DNA from: CAVSWN01 sp046728115
GTDB lineage: Bacteria; Acidobacteriota; Vicinamibacteria; Vicinamibacterales; CAVVIG01
Reading direction: 5' to 3'
Assembly: GCA_046728115.1 (NCBI GenBank)
Contig: JBKPDW010000481.1
Coordinates: 1-11,942, forward strand
DNA: 11,942 nt
Positions 1 to 6,360 of the stretch are shown here, piece by piece. The position numbers and the translations under genes are program-made. The first letter of the stretch is position 1. Each line of letters starts with the position of its first letter. A model generated the notes under the pieces. The model searched no databases. It saw nothing but the letters and a program-made list of their open reading frames with translations, and was not told where the DNA came from.

Positions 1-41
1 GCGGGGCTTGCCGATCGGGCGCTCGGCTGAAAGCCTCGCGC

Positions 42-47
42 TACGAT
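42..47 (+). promoter_or_regulatory. Possible -10 element (TACGAT) of mtnA
   Basis: TACGAT matches the sigma-70 -10 consensus at four of six positions. It ends 12 bp before the GTG start, which would give a leader of about six bases. No convincing -35 hexamer stands 16-18 bp upstream. The 19 bp ending in this hexamer (29-47) resemble those ending in the TACGAT before tsaD (1135-1153), 16 of 19 matching. This is weak evidence that needs transcript-end data. Confidence 0.25.
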
Positions 48-59
48 AAGATCGCATCA

Positions 60-1115
60 GTGCTTCCCACCATCGCCCGCGAAGACGACGTTGTCGTGAT
101 GATCGACCAGCGCAAGCTGCCCGCTCAGGAGGTGTACGTGCGCTGCAAGACCGCCGCCGATGTCGCGCGCGCAATCAGGACGATGGTGATCCGTGGAGCG
201 CCAGCCATCGGCGTTGCCGCCGCAATGGGCATCGCGTTGGGGATGCGGAAGAGCAGCGCGACCGGCACGCAGAAGTTTGCGGCTGAGTTTCACAAGATCT
301 GCGAACAGATGGCCGCCACGCGTCCGACTGCGGTCAACCTGTTCTGGGCGATCGACCGGATGAAGCGATCGTTTGCCGCCGCCGCGCAGGCCGGCGAATC
401 GGTCGACGAGATCAAGGATCGGCTCGATCGTGAAGCCACGGCGATTCACGATGAAGACGTCGCAGGCTGCCGCGCGTTGGGCGCATTCGGGGCCGAGATC
501 GTGCCGGCCGACGCGCGCGTTCTCACGCACTGCAACGCGGGCGCGCTGGCGACAGCGGGTTACGGCACGGCGCTCGGTGTCATCAGAAGCGCGGTCGAAC
601 AGGGGAAGCGCGTCGCCGTCTTCGCCGACGAAACCCGGCCGTTTCTGCAGGGCGCGCGCCTGACCGCTTGGGAACTGGTTCGGGACGGCATCGACACGAC
701 CGTCATCACGGACAATATGAGCGCAGCGCTGATGCGCCAGGTTCCGATCGACCTCGTGGTCGTCGGAGCCGATCGCATTGCAGCCAACGGCGACACCGCC
801 AACAAGATTGGGACGTACGGTGTCGCGGTGCTTGCGTACGAACACAAAGTGCCCTTTTACGTCGCGGCGCCGCTCTCGACGATCGATCTGAACACCCCCG
901 ACGGCGACCACATTCCCATCGAAGAACGCCAGTCGCGCGAGGTCTCGCACGTGGGCAGCGCCCAGCTGACGCCCGAGGGCGCACGCATCTGGAATCCTGC
1001 GTTCGATGTGACGCCCCATCACTTCATCGCCGGCATCATCACAGAGCGGGGGATCTTCAGGGCGCCGTACGTCGAGTCGCTGAAACGAGCGTTCGAAGAG
1101 GTGACGCTCGCCTGA
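60..1115 (+). CDS. mtnA: S-methyl-5-thioribose-1-phosphate isomerase
   Basis: This 351-residue protein is a cytoplasmic aldose-ketose isomerase of the MtnA/eIF2B-alpha-like family. MtnA converts 5-methylthioribose-1-phosphate to methylthioribulose-1-phosphate in methionine salvage. Visible family motifs are IRTMVIRGAPAIG (39-51), THCNAGALATAGYGTALG (156-173) with the catalytic Cys158, ETRPFLQGARLTAWEL (191-206), VVGADRIAANGDTANKIGTYG (233-253) with the catalytic Asp238, and PFYVAAPLSTID (265-276). Length is normal for the family. The GTG at 60 was chosen because the N terminus then aligns with the usual MtnA start, just before VVVMIDQRKLP. The frame stays open to the left edge, so an upstream start cannot be excluded. 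No Shine-Dalgarno is visible; a TACGAT hexamer lies 12 bp upstream. No other salvage gene is in the window, so it acts here as a stand-alone enzyme. Confidence in function is high. Confidence 0.95.
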   Translation: MLPTIAREDDVVVMIDQRKLPAQEVYVRCKTAADVARAIRTMVIRGAPAIGVAAAMGIALGMRKSSATGTQKFAAEFHKICEQMAATRPTAVNLFWAIDRMKRSFAAAAQAGESVDEIKDRLDREATAIHDEDVAGCRALGAFGAEIVPADARVLTHCNAGALATAGYGTALGVIRSAVEQGKRVAVFADETRPFLQGARLTAWELVRDGIDTTVITDNMSAALMRQVPIDLVVVGADRIAANGDTANKIGTYGVAVLAYEHKVPFYVAAPLSTIDLNTPDGDHIPIEERQSREVSHVGSAQLTPEGARIWNPAFDVTPHHFIAGIITERGIFRAPYVESLKRAFEEVTLA

Positions 1116-1125
1116 CAGGCTTGCG
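1105..1125 (+). other. Imperfect hairpin around the mtnA stop codon
   Basis: CGC and GCC on the left pair with GGC and GCG on the right, with a 2x2 internal mismatch and TGACA as the loop. The TGA stop (1113-1115) lies in that loop. The core GCCTGACAGGC is an 11-bp palindrome. No T-tract follows, so it is not a classical terminator. The structure is short and may be chance. Confidence 0.2.
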
Positions 1126-1134
1126 CTCCACCCC

Positions 1135-1207
1135 GAAAGGCTCACGGTACGATCACGTTCGAATTCGCACGTTATCGCGTTCGGGAAAACCGGTAGGCGA
1201 GCCTTTC
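1135..1207 (+). promoter_or_regulatory. tsaD leader with 9-bp inverted repeat and TACGAT box
   Basis: The 110-bp gap before tsaD holds GAAAGGCTC at 1135-1143 and its exact reverse complement GAGCCTTTC at 1199-1207, 55 bp apart. A TACGAT hexamer at 1148-1153 lies just inside the left arm. If it is the -10 element, transcription would start near 1160 and give a leader of about 66 bases. The left arm would then lie upstream of the start site, so the repeat would act in DNA rather than as an mRNA stem. Its role is unknown. Confidence 0.3.
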
Positions 1208-1225
1208 AGGCGAGCGATCCGACAC

Positions 1226-2290
1226 ATGCGAATCCTGGGCATTGAAACCTCCTGCGACGAAACGTCAGCCGCCGTTGTCGAAGAGACCGGCGACGCGGCG
1301 AAGCCGTGGGCGATTCGATCCAACGTGATCGCCTCGCAGGTTCAGATTCACCGCGAGTGGGGCGGCGTCGTCCCCGAACTCGCCTCGCGGCAGCACATCC
1401 GGGACATCTGTGGCGTGGTCGAACGCGCGCTGGACGATGCCGCGACGTCATGGAGCGACATCGGCGCCGTCGCCGTCACGCAGGGGCCGGGTCTGGTCGG
1501 ATCGCTGCTGGTCGGCGTGTCGTTCGCGAAGGCGGCGGCCGCCGCCTTGAACCTGCCGCTCGTCGCGGTCCACCATCTCGCAGGTCACATCGAATCGCTG
1601 GTGCTGCAAAATGGCGAGATTGCTCTGCCAGCCGTCGTGCTGGTCGTGTCCGGCGGCCATACGAGCCTGTACCTCGTGGATCGGCCTGGCATGTATCAGC
1701 TTCTCAGCCGGACGCGCGACGATGCGGCGGGCGAAGCGTACGACAAGGTGGCCAAAGTGCTCGGCTTGGATTATCCGGGCGGACCGGTGATCGATCGCCT
1801 GGCCAGGACCGGAAACGATCGGGCAATCCCGCTGCCGACCACGCGGCTGACGCACGCCGATCGCAACGCTCCCGCATTGAAAGGCGATCTCGACTTCAGC
1901 TTCAGCGGCCTGAAGACGGCCGTCATACGATACGTGCGTGCTCGGCAATCCGAGAAAGGGGCCGTTTCCCTTTTGGACGAGCAGGAGATCGCCGACATCA
2001 GCGCCACCTTTCAACGCATCGTCGTCACCGTCTTGCTCGATAGGCTGTTCGACGCCGCGCGCAGGTATCAGGCGAAGAGCATCGGGATCGCGGGAGGTGT
2101 GTCGGCCAACAGCAGACTCCGTGCAGAATTGGCGGAACGCGGCGCACGGCGCGAAATACCGACATTCGTACCGAGCTTGCAGCTGTCCACGGACAACGCC
2201 GCGATGATCGCCGCCGCTGGACTGCGGAAATACCGCGCTGGCCTTACGGCAGGGTTCGACCTGAATGCTGACGCTGCCCTGCCTCTTTGA
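1226..2290 (+). CDS. tsaD: tRNA N6-adenosine threonylcarbamoyltransferase TsaD
   Basis: This 354-residue protein is TsaD (Kae1/YgjD family). It transfers the threonylcarbamoyl group from threonylcarbamoyl-AMP to A37 of ANN-decoding tRNAs, making t6A, together with TsaB and TsaE, which are not in this window. Visible motifs are GIETSCDETSAAVVE at 5-19, the ELASRQH motif at 51-57, TQGPGLVGSLLVG at 85-97, the metal-binding VHHLAGH with His117 and His121, VSGGHT at 141-146, DFSFSGLKTAV at 223-233, GIAGGVSANSRLR at 287-299 and STDNAAM with metal ligand Asp323. These are the complete ASKHA-fold signatures and the length is normal. The ATG at 1226 places the MRILGIETSCDET N terminus exactly where the family begins; the frame is open further upstream but codes for nothing recognisable there. 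There is no clear Shine-Dalgarno. The gene is essential in most bacteria. Confidence 0.97.
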   Translation: MRILGIETSCDETSAAVVEETGDAAKPWAIRSNVIASQVQIHREWGGVVPELASRQHIRDICGVVERALDDAATSWSDIGAVAVTQGPGLVGSLLVGVSFAKAAAAALNLPLVAVHHLAGHIESLVLQNGEIALPAVVLVVSGGHTSLYLVDRPGMYQLLSRTRDDAAGEAYDKVAKVLGLDYPGGPVIDRLARTGNDRAIPLPTTRLTHADRNAPALKGDLDFSFSGLKTAVIRYVRARQSEKGAVSLLDEQEIADISATFQRIVVTVLLDRLFDAARRYQAKSIGIAGGVSANSRLRAELAERGARREIPTFVPSLQLSTDNAAMIAAAGLRKYRAGLTAGFDLNADAALPL

Positions 2291-2319
2291 CTCTATTCAC
2301 CAACTCTCCAATTCATCAC

Positions 2320-2733
2320 ATGCCCGTCTCCACCGAGTATCTCTGGTTCAATACGAAGAAACGTCAGGAATTCGTTCGCATCACCGACGAGATCGCCGCG
2401 ATCGTCAAGAGAAGCGGTGTGAAGGACGGCATGGTTCTCGTGTCGGCCATGCACATCACGGCGGGCGTCTATGTGAACGACTGGGAAAACGGCCTGATCG
2501 AGGATTTTCAGACGTGGCTCGAAAAACTGGCTCCGTCGGGCCTCGATTACAGGCACCCTGCGACCGGCGAAGACAATGCCGACGCGCACCTGAAGCGCAC
2601 GATCATGGGCCATCAGGTGATCCTGCCGATTACCGACGGCAAACTCGATCTCGGACCATGGGAGCAGGTGTTCTACGCCGAGTTCGACGGCCAGCGGAAG
2701 AAGCGCGTTGTCGTCAAGGTGATGGGAGCGTGA
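2320..2733 (+). CDS. YjbQ-family protein (UPF0047, secondary thiamine-phosphate synthase-like)
   Basis: This 137-residue cytoplasmic protein belongs to the YjbQ/UPF0047 family, annotated as secondary thiamine-phosphate synthase because members can substitute weakly for ThiE. The true physiological role is not settled. Family motifs seen are SAMHITAGVYVND (42-54, with conserved His45), YRHPATGEDNADAHLK (77-92, with His79, Asp85, Asn86, Asp88 and His90), ILPITDGKLDLGPWEQVFYAEFDG (101-124) and the basic C terminus. The length is typical of the family. I chose ATG 2320 over the in-frame TTG at 2287, which would overlap the tsaD stop and add residues without homology. It begins 29 bp after tsaD with no visible Shine-Dalgarno and is probably co-transcribed with it. 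Its stop overlaps the start of the Nudix gene. Confidence 0.9.
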   Translation: MPVSTEYLWFNTKKRQEFVRITDEIAAIVKRSGVKDGMVLVSAMHITAGVYVNDWENGLIEDFQTWLEKLAPSGLDYRHPATGEDNADAHLKRTIMGHQVILPITDGKLDLGPWEQVFYAEFDGQRKKRVVVKVMGA

Positions 2734-3164
2734 GACGTTATCCCGATCAACCCATCCTCAGCGTCGGCGCCGTCGTGATCGACGGCGATCGCGTGCTGCT
2801 CGTCAAGCGCGGGCAGGAGCCACTGAAGGGGCAGTGGAGTCTTCCGGGCGGCGTCGTCGAGGCGGGCGAAGAGTTGCCCGCCGCGGTTGCGCGGGAAGTG
2901 GCGGAAGAGACTTCACTTCAGGTGGAAGTGGGTCCGGTTGTGGAGATACTCGATCGCATCACGCGCGACGACGCCGGCCGTGTCGAGTATCACTACGTGA
3001 TCCTCGACTATCTCTGCCGTCCGCTCGGTGGTCTGCTGGCATGCGGCTCTGATGCGGACGATGCGCGTTGGGTCGATCGCGCCGATCTCGAGATCTATCA
3101 ATTGACCGCGAAAGTCAAGTCCGCCATTGCGCGCGCGTTCGAGCTTTCGCTATCGCGGGCCTGA
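2730..3164 (+). CDS. Nudix hydrolase
   Basis: This 144-residue single-domain Nudix protein would hydrolyse a nucleoside diphosphate linked to another moiety, using divalent metal; the substrate cannot be read from the sequence. The Nudix box occupies 41-63: Gly41, five residues, Glu47, seven residues, then REVAEETSL with Arg55, Glu56, Glu59 and Glu60. The Gly usual in the EExG segment is Ser62. A beta-strand region VGAVVIDGDRVLLVKRG (12-28) precedes it and the WSLPGG turn is present. The start is GTG at 2730, because RRYPDQPILSVGAVV is a normal beginning for this subgroup and the GTG overlaps the yjbQ stop by 4 bp, indicating translational coupling. An AAGGTGAT stretch about 7 bp upstream, inside yjbQ, can serve as ribosome binding site. 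The longer frame from 2265 is a shadow of yjbQ. N-terminal spacing resembles ADP-ribose/NADH-type Nudix enzymes, but that is only a guess. Confidence 0.92.
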   Translation: MRRYPDQPILSVGAVVIDGDRVLLVKRGQEPLKGQWSLPGGVVEAGEELPAAVAREVAEETSLQVEVGPVVEILDRITRDDAGRVEYHYVILDYLCRPLGGLLACGSDADDARWVDRADLEIYQLTAKVKSAIARAFELSLSRA

Positions 3165-3178
3165 AATGAAGGCCTGCG
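3154..3178 (+). terminator. Hairpin across the Nudix stop codon, between convergent genes
   Basis: CGCGGGCCT (3154-3162) pairs with AGGCCTGCG (3170-3178) to give nine base pairs including one G-T wobble, around the seven-base loop GAAATGA. The Nudix TGA straddles stem and loop. No T-run follows immediately; the nearest is TTTT at 3205-3208, past a second small GCGG/CCGC hairpin (3185-3198). It would also form on the opposite strand, just beyond the permease stop. It is therefore a candidate bidirectional terminator without a proper U-tract. Confidence 0.4.
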
Positions 3179-3199
3179 CGACGGCGGCAAAGTCCGCAC

Positions 3200-4699
3200 T
3201 TACCGTTTTGGCTTCCACGCAAAGTAGACCGGTACGCCCAGCAGCACGATGATCAGGCCAGGCCACGTCGTCGCCGTTCGATAGACGAACAGCACGAGCA
3301 GGATCGCCGCCGCGCCGAGGATGTACAGCGCCGGTACGATCGGATAACCCAAGGCGCGGTATGGCCGATCGGCCGTTGGACGCGTTTGCCTCAACCGGAA
3401 GATGCCCGCGATGGTCAGGATGTAGAACACGAGCGCAGCGGAGATGATGTAGTCGAGGAGGTTGTTGTACAGATTTCCGTATGCGCGGGCAGCCGGGTCG
3501 TATGTGCGCGGCAGTACCAGAAACGCGGCCCACACGCCTTGCAGCACAAGTCCCCAGGCAGGGACCTTCGCCGTATTCAATTGTCCGGCGGCTTGAAAAA
3601 ACAAGCTGTCGCGTGCCATGGCGTAGTAAGCGCGCGCGCCGGCGAGGATCAATCCGTTCATGCAGCCGAAGGTCGAGATCATGATGCCGATCGCCATGAT
3701 CGTCTGGCCGAGGCCCGGAAAGATCGCGTTGACGGTCGCCGTCGCGACGCGGTCGCCCGGCGCGTGCTGGATCTGATCGAAGGGCAGCGTCGCGAGATAC
3801 GCCACGTTGGCGAGCAGATACAGCGAAATCACGATGAACGTGCCGAGCGCGAGCGAGAGCGGAATGTTGCGCCGCGGCTCCTTCACTTCGCCGGCTGTGA
3901 AGGTGATGTTGTTCCATGCATCGGCGGAGAAGAGCGATCCTGTCTGAGACACGCACACGGCGATGAACAATCCAAACGTGGTCACAGCGGTCAGGCCCGG
4001 CACGATGTCCACGGTTCCGCGCGCCGTCCATGGATTGCCGAAGTTGTCCGCGACCGCCGCGTGGTTCCAGCCGAGCAGCACACCCACGAGGATCAGGCCG
4101 ATGAGCGCGCCGGTTTTCGCGGTCGTGAACACGTTCTGGATGATCTTCCCGTATTGAAGGCCGCGGGTGTTGGTCCACGTGAGGAGTGCAATCACGACGA
4201 TGCCCACGAGCTGCGTCGTGGACAAGGACAGCGCATAGCCCGTGGACAGGTGAATCGGCGCGATCAGATAGTGGTCGTCAGCGATCCACGGGACGAGCGC
4301 GCCGAAGTAGCGCGCGAAACCAACGGACACCGCCGCGATCGTGCCGGTCTGAATCACCAGGAAGAGGGTCCAGCCGTAGAGAAATCCCCACAGCGGCGAA
4401 AAGGCTTCGCGCAGGTAGACGTACTGCCCGCCGGCGCGCGGCATCATCGCGGCGAGCTCGCCGTAAGACAGCGCGCCGACGACCGTCAGCAGGCCGGTCA
4501 GCACCCAGGCGCCCAGCAACCAGCCTGGACTTCCAATCGTGCGCGCCATGTCGGCGGACACGATGAAGATGCCCGACCCGATCATCGAGCCGACGACGAC
4601 CATTGTCGAGTCGTACAGCCCGAGGCCGCGGTTGAACTCGGTGTCCAGCGTCGTTGCTGCTGACTGAACGGCAACGGCTGATTGAGGGCTATTCGTCAT
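3200..4699 (-). CDS. Amino-acid permease, APC superfamily (LAT-like)
   Basis: This 499-residue inner-membrane protein has about twelve hydrophobic segments and belongs to the amino acid-polyamine-organocation superfamily, close to the LAT/SteT-type exchangers. TM1 carries the hallmark VVVGSMIGSGIFIVSAD (34-50), whose unwound GSG motif binds the substrate amino and carboxyl groups. Other family marks are LSYGELAAMMPRAGGQYVYLREAF (77-100), SLFSADAWNNITFTAGEVKEPRRNIP (255-280) and RLRQTRPTADRPYRALGYPIVP (435-456). Substrate and direction (uptake or exchange) cannot be told. The ATG at 4699 was chosen because an AGGAA Shine-Dalgarno sits 7 bp upstream and the conserved body begins shortly after; the frame runs open to 4915 but would overlap the divergent HD gene. 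It is convergent with the Nudix gene (35 bp between stops) and divergent from the HD gene. Confidence 0.92.
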   Translation of the reverse strand: MTNSPQSAVAVQSAATTLDTEFNRGLGLYDSTMVVVGSMIGSGIFIVSADMARTIGSPGWLLGAWVLTGLLTVVGALSYGELAAMMPRAGGQYVYLREAFSPLWGFLYGWTLFLVIQTGTIAAVSVGFARYFGALVPWIADDHYLIAPIHLSTGYALSLSTTQLVGIVVIALLTWTNTRGLQYGKIIQNVFTTAKTGALIGLILVGVLLGWNHAAVADNFGNPWTARGTVDIVPGLTAVTTFGLFIAVCVSQTGSLFSADAWNNITFTAGEVKEPRRNIPLSLALGTFIVISLYLLANVAYLATLPFDQIQHAPGDRVATATVNAIFPGLGQTIMAIGIMISTFGCMNGLILAGARAYYAMARDSLFFQAAGQLNTAKVPAWGLVLQGVWAAFLVLPRTYDPAARAYGNLYNNLLDYIISAALVFYILTIAGIFRLRQTRPTADRPYRALGYPIVPALYILGAAAILLVLFVYRTATTWPGLIIVLLGVPVYFAWKPKR

Positions 4700-4706
4700 C
4701 GTGTTG

Positions 4707-4711
4707 TTCCT
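4707..4711 (-). promoter_or_regulatory. Ribosome binding site AGGAA of the permease
   Basis: On the minus strand GGCAGGAA ends 7 bp before ATG 4699. This supports that start over any of the upstream in-frame alternatives. It is one of the clearer Shine-Dalgarno sequences in the window. Confidence 0.6.
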
Positions 4712-4759
4712 GCCAATCCGTGGCCCCCGTGGTGAGAGCTCAACCCGGGCGACGTGCTG

Positions 4760-4765
4760 TAAGAT
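4760..4765 (+). promoter_or_regulatory. Possible -10 element (TAAGAT) of the HD-domain gene
   Basis: TAAGAT matches TATAAT at four of six positions and lies 13 bp before ATG 4779, predicting a leader of about seven bases. The 79-bp divergent gap 4700-4778 must also hold the permease promoter, for which I see no good hexamers. No -35 match is evident. Confidence 0.28.
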
Positions 4766-4778
4766 GCTGAAACTTACC

Positions 4779-5345
4779 ATGAATCGCGACGATGCCTGGG
4801 CGCTTCTCACCGAGTATACGAAGAGCGACAACCTGCTGAAGCACGCGATGGCCGTTGAAGCCGCCGTGCGCGGGTACGCGCGCAAGTTCGGCGAGGACGA
4901 AGAAGCTTGGGGCATTACCGCGCTGCTGCACGATTTCGACTACGAGCGGTGGCCGACGCTCGGCGACCATCCGATCAAGGGCAGCGAGATCCTTCGCGAC
5001 AAGGGCTATCCGGAATGGATGATCCGCGCCATTCTGTCGCACGCGATGGAGATCACCGGCGTCACGCGCGACAGCCTCCTCGAGAAGACGCTCTTCGCCT
5101 GCGACGAGATGGCCGGATTTCTCACGGCCGCATCCCTCGTACGTCCCAGCAAGAGCATCCTCGACCTCGAGGCGAAGTCGGTAGTCAGGCGGATGAAGGA
5201 CAAGGCGTTCGCCCGGGCAGTAAGCCGGGAGGATTTACGGGCCGGCGCGGAGCTGCTCGAACTGCCTCTCGAGGATCACATCACGAACGTCATCGGGTTC
5301 ATGCGCGTGCGCGCCGACGCGCTCGGTCTGCGTGGCTCGCTATGA
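4779..5345 (+). CDS. HD-domain protein, probable metal-dependent phosphohydrolase
   Basis: This is a 188-residue soluble HD-superfamily protein. The metal ligands of the HD fold are visible: His22 in LLKHAMAVE, the HD pair His51-Asp52 in ALLHDFDYERWP, and Asp109 in FACDEMAGF. His64 and His88 (AILSHAME) may assist. It looks like the stand-alone HDIG-type hydrolases found across bacteria, which act on nucleotides or other phosphate esters; the substrate here is unknown. I placed the start at ATG 4779 (MNRDDAWALLTEYTKSDNLLKHA), where the homologous region begins. An alternative ATG at 4764 adds only MLKLT, and the longest frame from 4701 would run into the permease regulatory region. No Shine-Dalgarno is visible. 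The C-terminal 50 residues (DKAFARAVSREDLRAGAELL) form the usual helical tail. It stands alone, divergent from the permease and 48 bp before the ABC unit. Confidence 0.88.
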   Translation: MNRDDAWALLTEYTKSDNLLKHAMAVEAAVRGYARKFGEDEEAWGITALLHDFDYERWPTLGDHPIKGSEILRDKGYPEWMIRAILSHAMEITGVTRDSLLEKTLFACDEMAGFLTAASLVRPSKSILDLEAKSVVRRMKDKAFARAVSREDLRAGAELLELPLEDHITNVIGFMRVRADALGLRGSL

Positions 5346-5349
5346 TTGT

Positions 5350-5386
5350 GACGCCGCGAACACCGTGCGAGGGGCGTCCGTATATC
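5350..5386 (+). promoter_or_regulatory. Candidate promoter region of the ABC unit, with small inverted repeat
   Basis: The 48-bp gap holds TATATC at 5381-5386, 7 bp before ATG 5394, which would place the transcript start at or next to the start codon. Just before it, GACGCC (5350-5355) and GGCGTC (5373-5378) form a 6-bp inverted repeat with 17 bp between the arms. The repeat could be an operator or a weak terminator for the HD gene. No clear -35 hexamer is seen and there is no Shine-Dalgarno. Confidence 0.3.
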
Positions 5387-5393
5387 CAATTGG

Positions 5394-6329
5394 ATGTCTG
5401 ATTCCGCTTCGGTCGCTACACTCGAGAACGTCACCGTGATGTACGGTGCGCATGCGGCCCTGCGCGACGTCTCGACGACGTTTCCTGCCGGCGCGATCGG
5501 GCTGCTGGGACCAAACGGCGCCGGCAAGAGCAGCATGATCAAGGCGCTGCTCGGATTCGTTGGGCCGCAGACGGGTCAGATGCACGTGCTGGGCTTTGAC
5601 GTTGCCCGCGCTCCGCTCGAAATTCGCGCTCGCGTCGGCTACATGCCGGAGACCGATGGCCACATACCCGGCATGAACGCCGTGTCGTTCGTCGCATACT
5701 GCGGCGAGCTCGCCGGCCTTCCGCGCGTTGACGCCATGCAGCGCGCGCACGAGATGCTCTTCTACGTCGGCCTCGGAGAAGCACGCTACCGCAACGTCGA
5801 AACCTACTCGACCGGCATGAAACAGCGCATCAAGCTCGCGCAGGCGCTCGTGCACGATCCCGATTTGTTGTTCCTCGACGAGCCCACCAACGGCATGGAC
5901 CCGAAGGGCCGCGACGAGATGCTCGACCTGGTTCGCGATCTCGCACACAACAAGGGCATGCACGTGATTCTGTCATCGCACCTGCTCCCGGACGTCGAGT
6001 ACACGTGCGATGCCGTCGTCGTGCTGGACAAAGGCACCGTGGCGACTGCCGGCCCGATCAACGCGCTGAAGCAGCCGCGCGGACGCGTATACGAGCTGCG
6101 CGTCAAGACGCCCGGCGGCGAGCTGGCGCCGTTCCTCGAGCGGCTCAAAGTCGCCGGCCTCGAGTGCCACGCGACCGACGAGGACGTGATGCGCGTCTTC
6201 GTCCCCGGTGATGAAGGCGCCCGTGCGTTGTTTGCGCTCGCCGCCGCGGACCGCGTGCAGGTGCGGCACCTGCGGCCCAGCGTTCCAACGTTGGAAGACG
6301 TGTTTGCACATGCTGTGGGTGAGGAGTGA
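5394..6329 (+). CDS. ABC transporter ATP-binding protein (ABC-2 exporter type), first copy
   Basis: This 311-residue nucleotide-binding subunit would power a membrane exporter from the cytoplasmic face. Walker A is GPNGAGKSS (39-47, Lys45). The Q-loop position reads YMPETDGH with Glu86 in place of Gln, which is common in the CcmA/NatA/GldA-like group. The signature is YSTGMKQRIKLAQAL (138-152), Walker B LLFLDEPTNGMDP (158-170, catalytic Glu163), and the switch His is His196 in SSHLL. Thus the ATPase site looks complete. Residues 225-311 form the C-terminal extension usual in this group, ending in the PTLEDVF motif (298-304). It starts the four-gene run and is followed after 31 bp by its probable partner permease. 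The substrate is unknown: this class includes drug, lipid, sodium and polysaccharide exporters, and nothing here decides between them. The start is the ATG just downstream of TATATC. Confidence 0.94.
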   Translation: MSDSASVATLENVTVMYGAHAALRDVSTTFPAGAIGLLGPNGAGKSSMIKALLGFVGPQTGQMHVLGFDVARAPLEIRARVGYMPETDGHIPGMNAVSFVAYCGELAGLPRVDAMQRAHEMLFYVGLGEARYRNVETYSTGMKQRIKLAQALVHDPDLLFLDEPTNGMDPKGRDEMLDLVRDLAHNKGMHVILSSHLLPDVEYTCDAVVVLDKGTVATAGPINALKQPRGRVYELRVKTPGGELAPFLERLKVAGLECHATDEDVMRVFVPGDEGARALFALAAADRVQVRHLRPSVPTLEDVFAHAVGEE

Positions 6330-6360
6330 GGGTGCCATTGAACTCTGATTGCTGAACGTT

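Noticed and set aside
57..1145. 362-codon open frame on the minus strand opposite mtnA
   Set aside because: It mirrors the mtnA codons, is Arg/Asp-rich, has no recognisable motif, and mtnA itself is unmistakable. Long antisense frames are expected at this GC content.
668..1225. Upstream extension of the tsaD frame
   Set aside because: This part overlaps mtnA in another frame and is Arg/Ser/His-rich; the TsaD family begins at MRILGIETSCDET (1226).
2265..2729. Upstream extension of the Nudix frame
   Set aside because: It overlaps yjbQ almost entirely and has no homology-like content; the GTG at 2730 gives a normal Nudix length.
3386..4663. 425-codon open frame on the plus strand opposite the APC permease
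   Set aside because: The product is highly charged (Arg/Glu/Asp/His) and lacks any fold signature, while the opposite strand codes a clear 12-TM transporter.
4719..4733. CCGTGG direct repeat in the divergent gap as an operator
   Set aside because: Two six-base copies three bases apart in GC-rich DNA are too short to distinguish from chance.
5644..5664. Glu instead of Gln in the Q-loop of the ATPases as evidence of inactive sites
   Set aside because: Pro-Glu at this position is common in the CcmA/NatA/GldA-like group, and Walker A, signature, Walker B Glu and switch His are intact in both copies.
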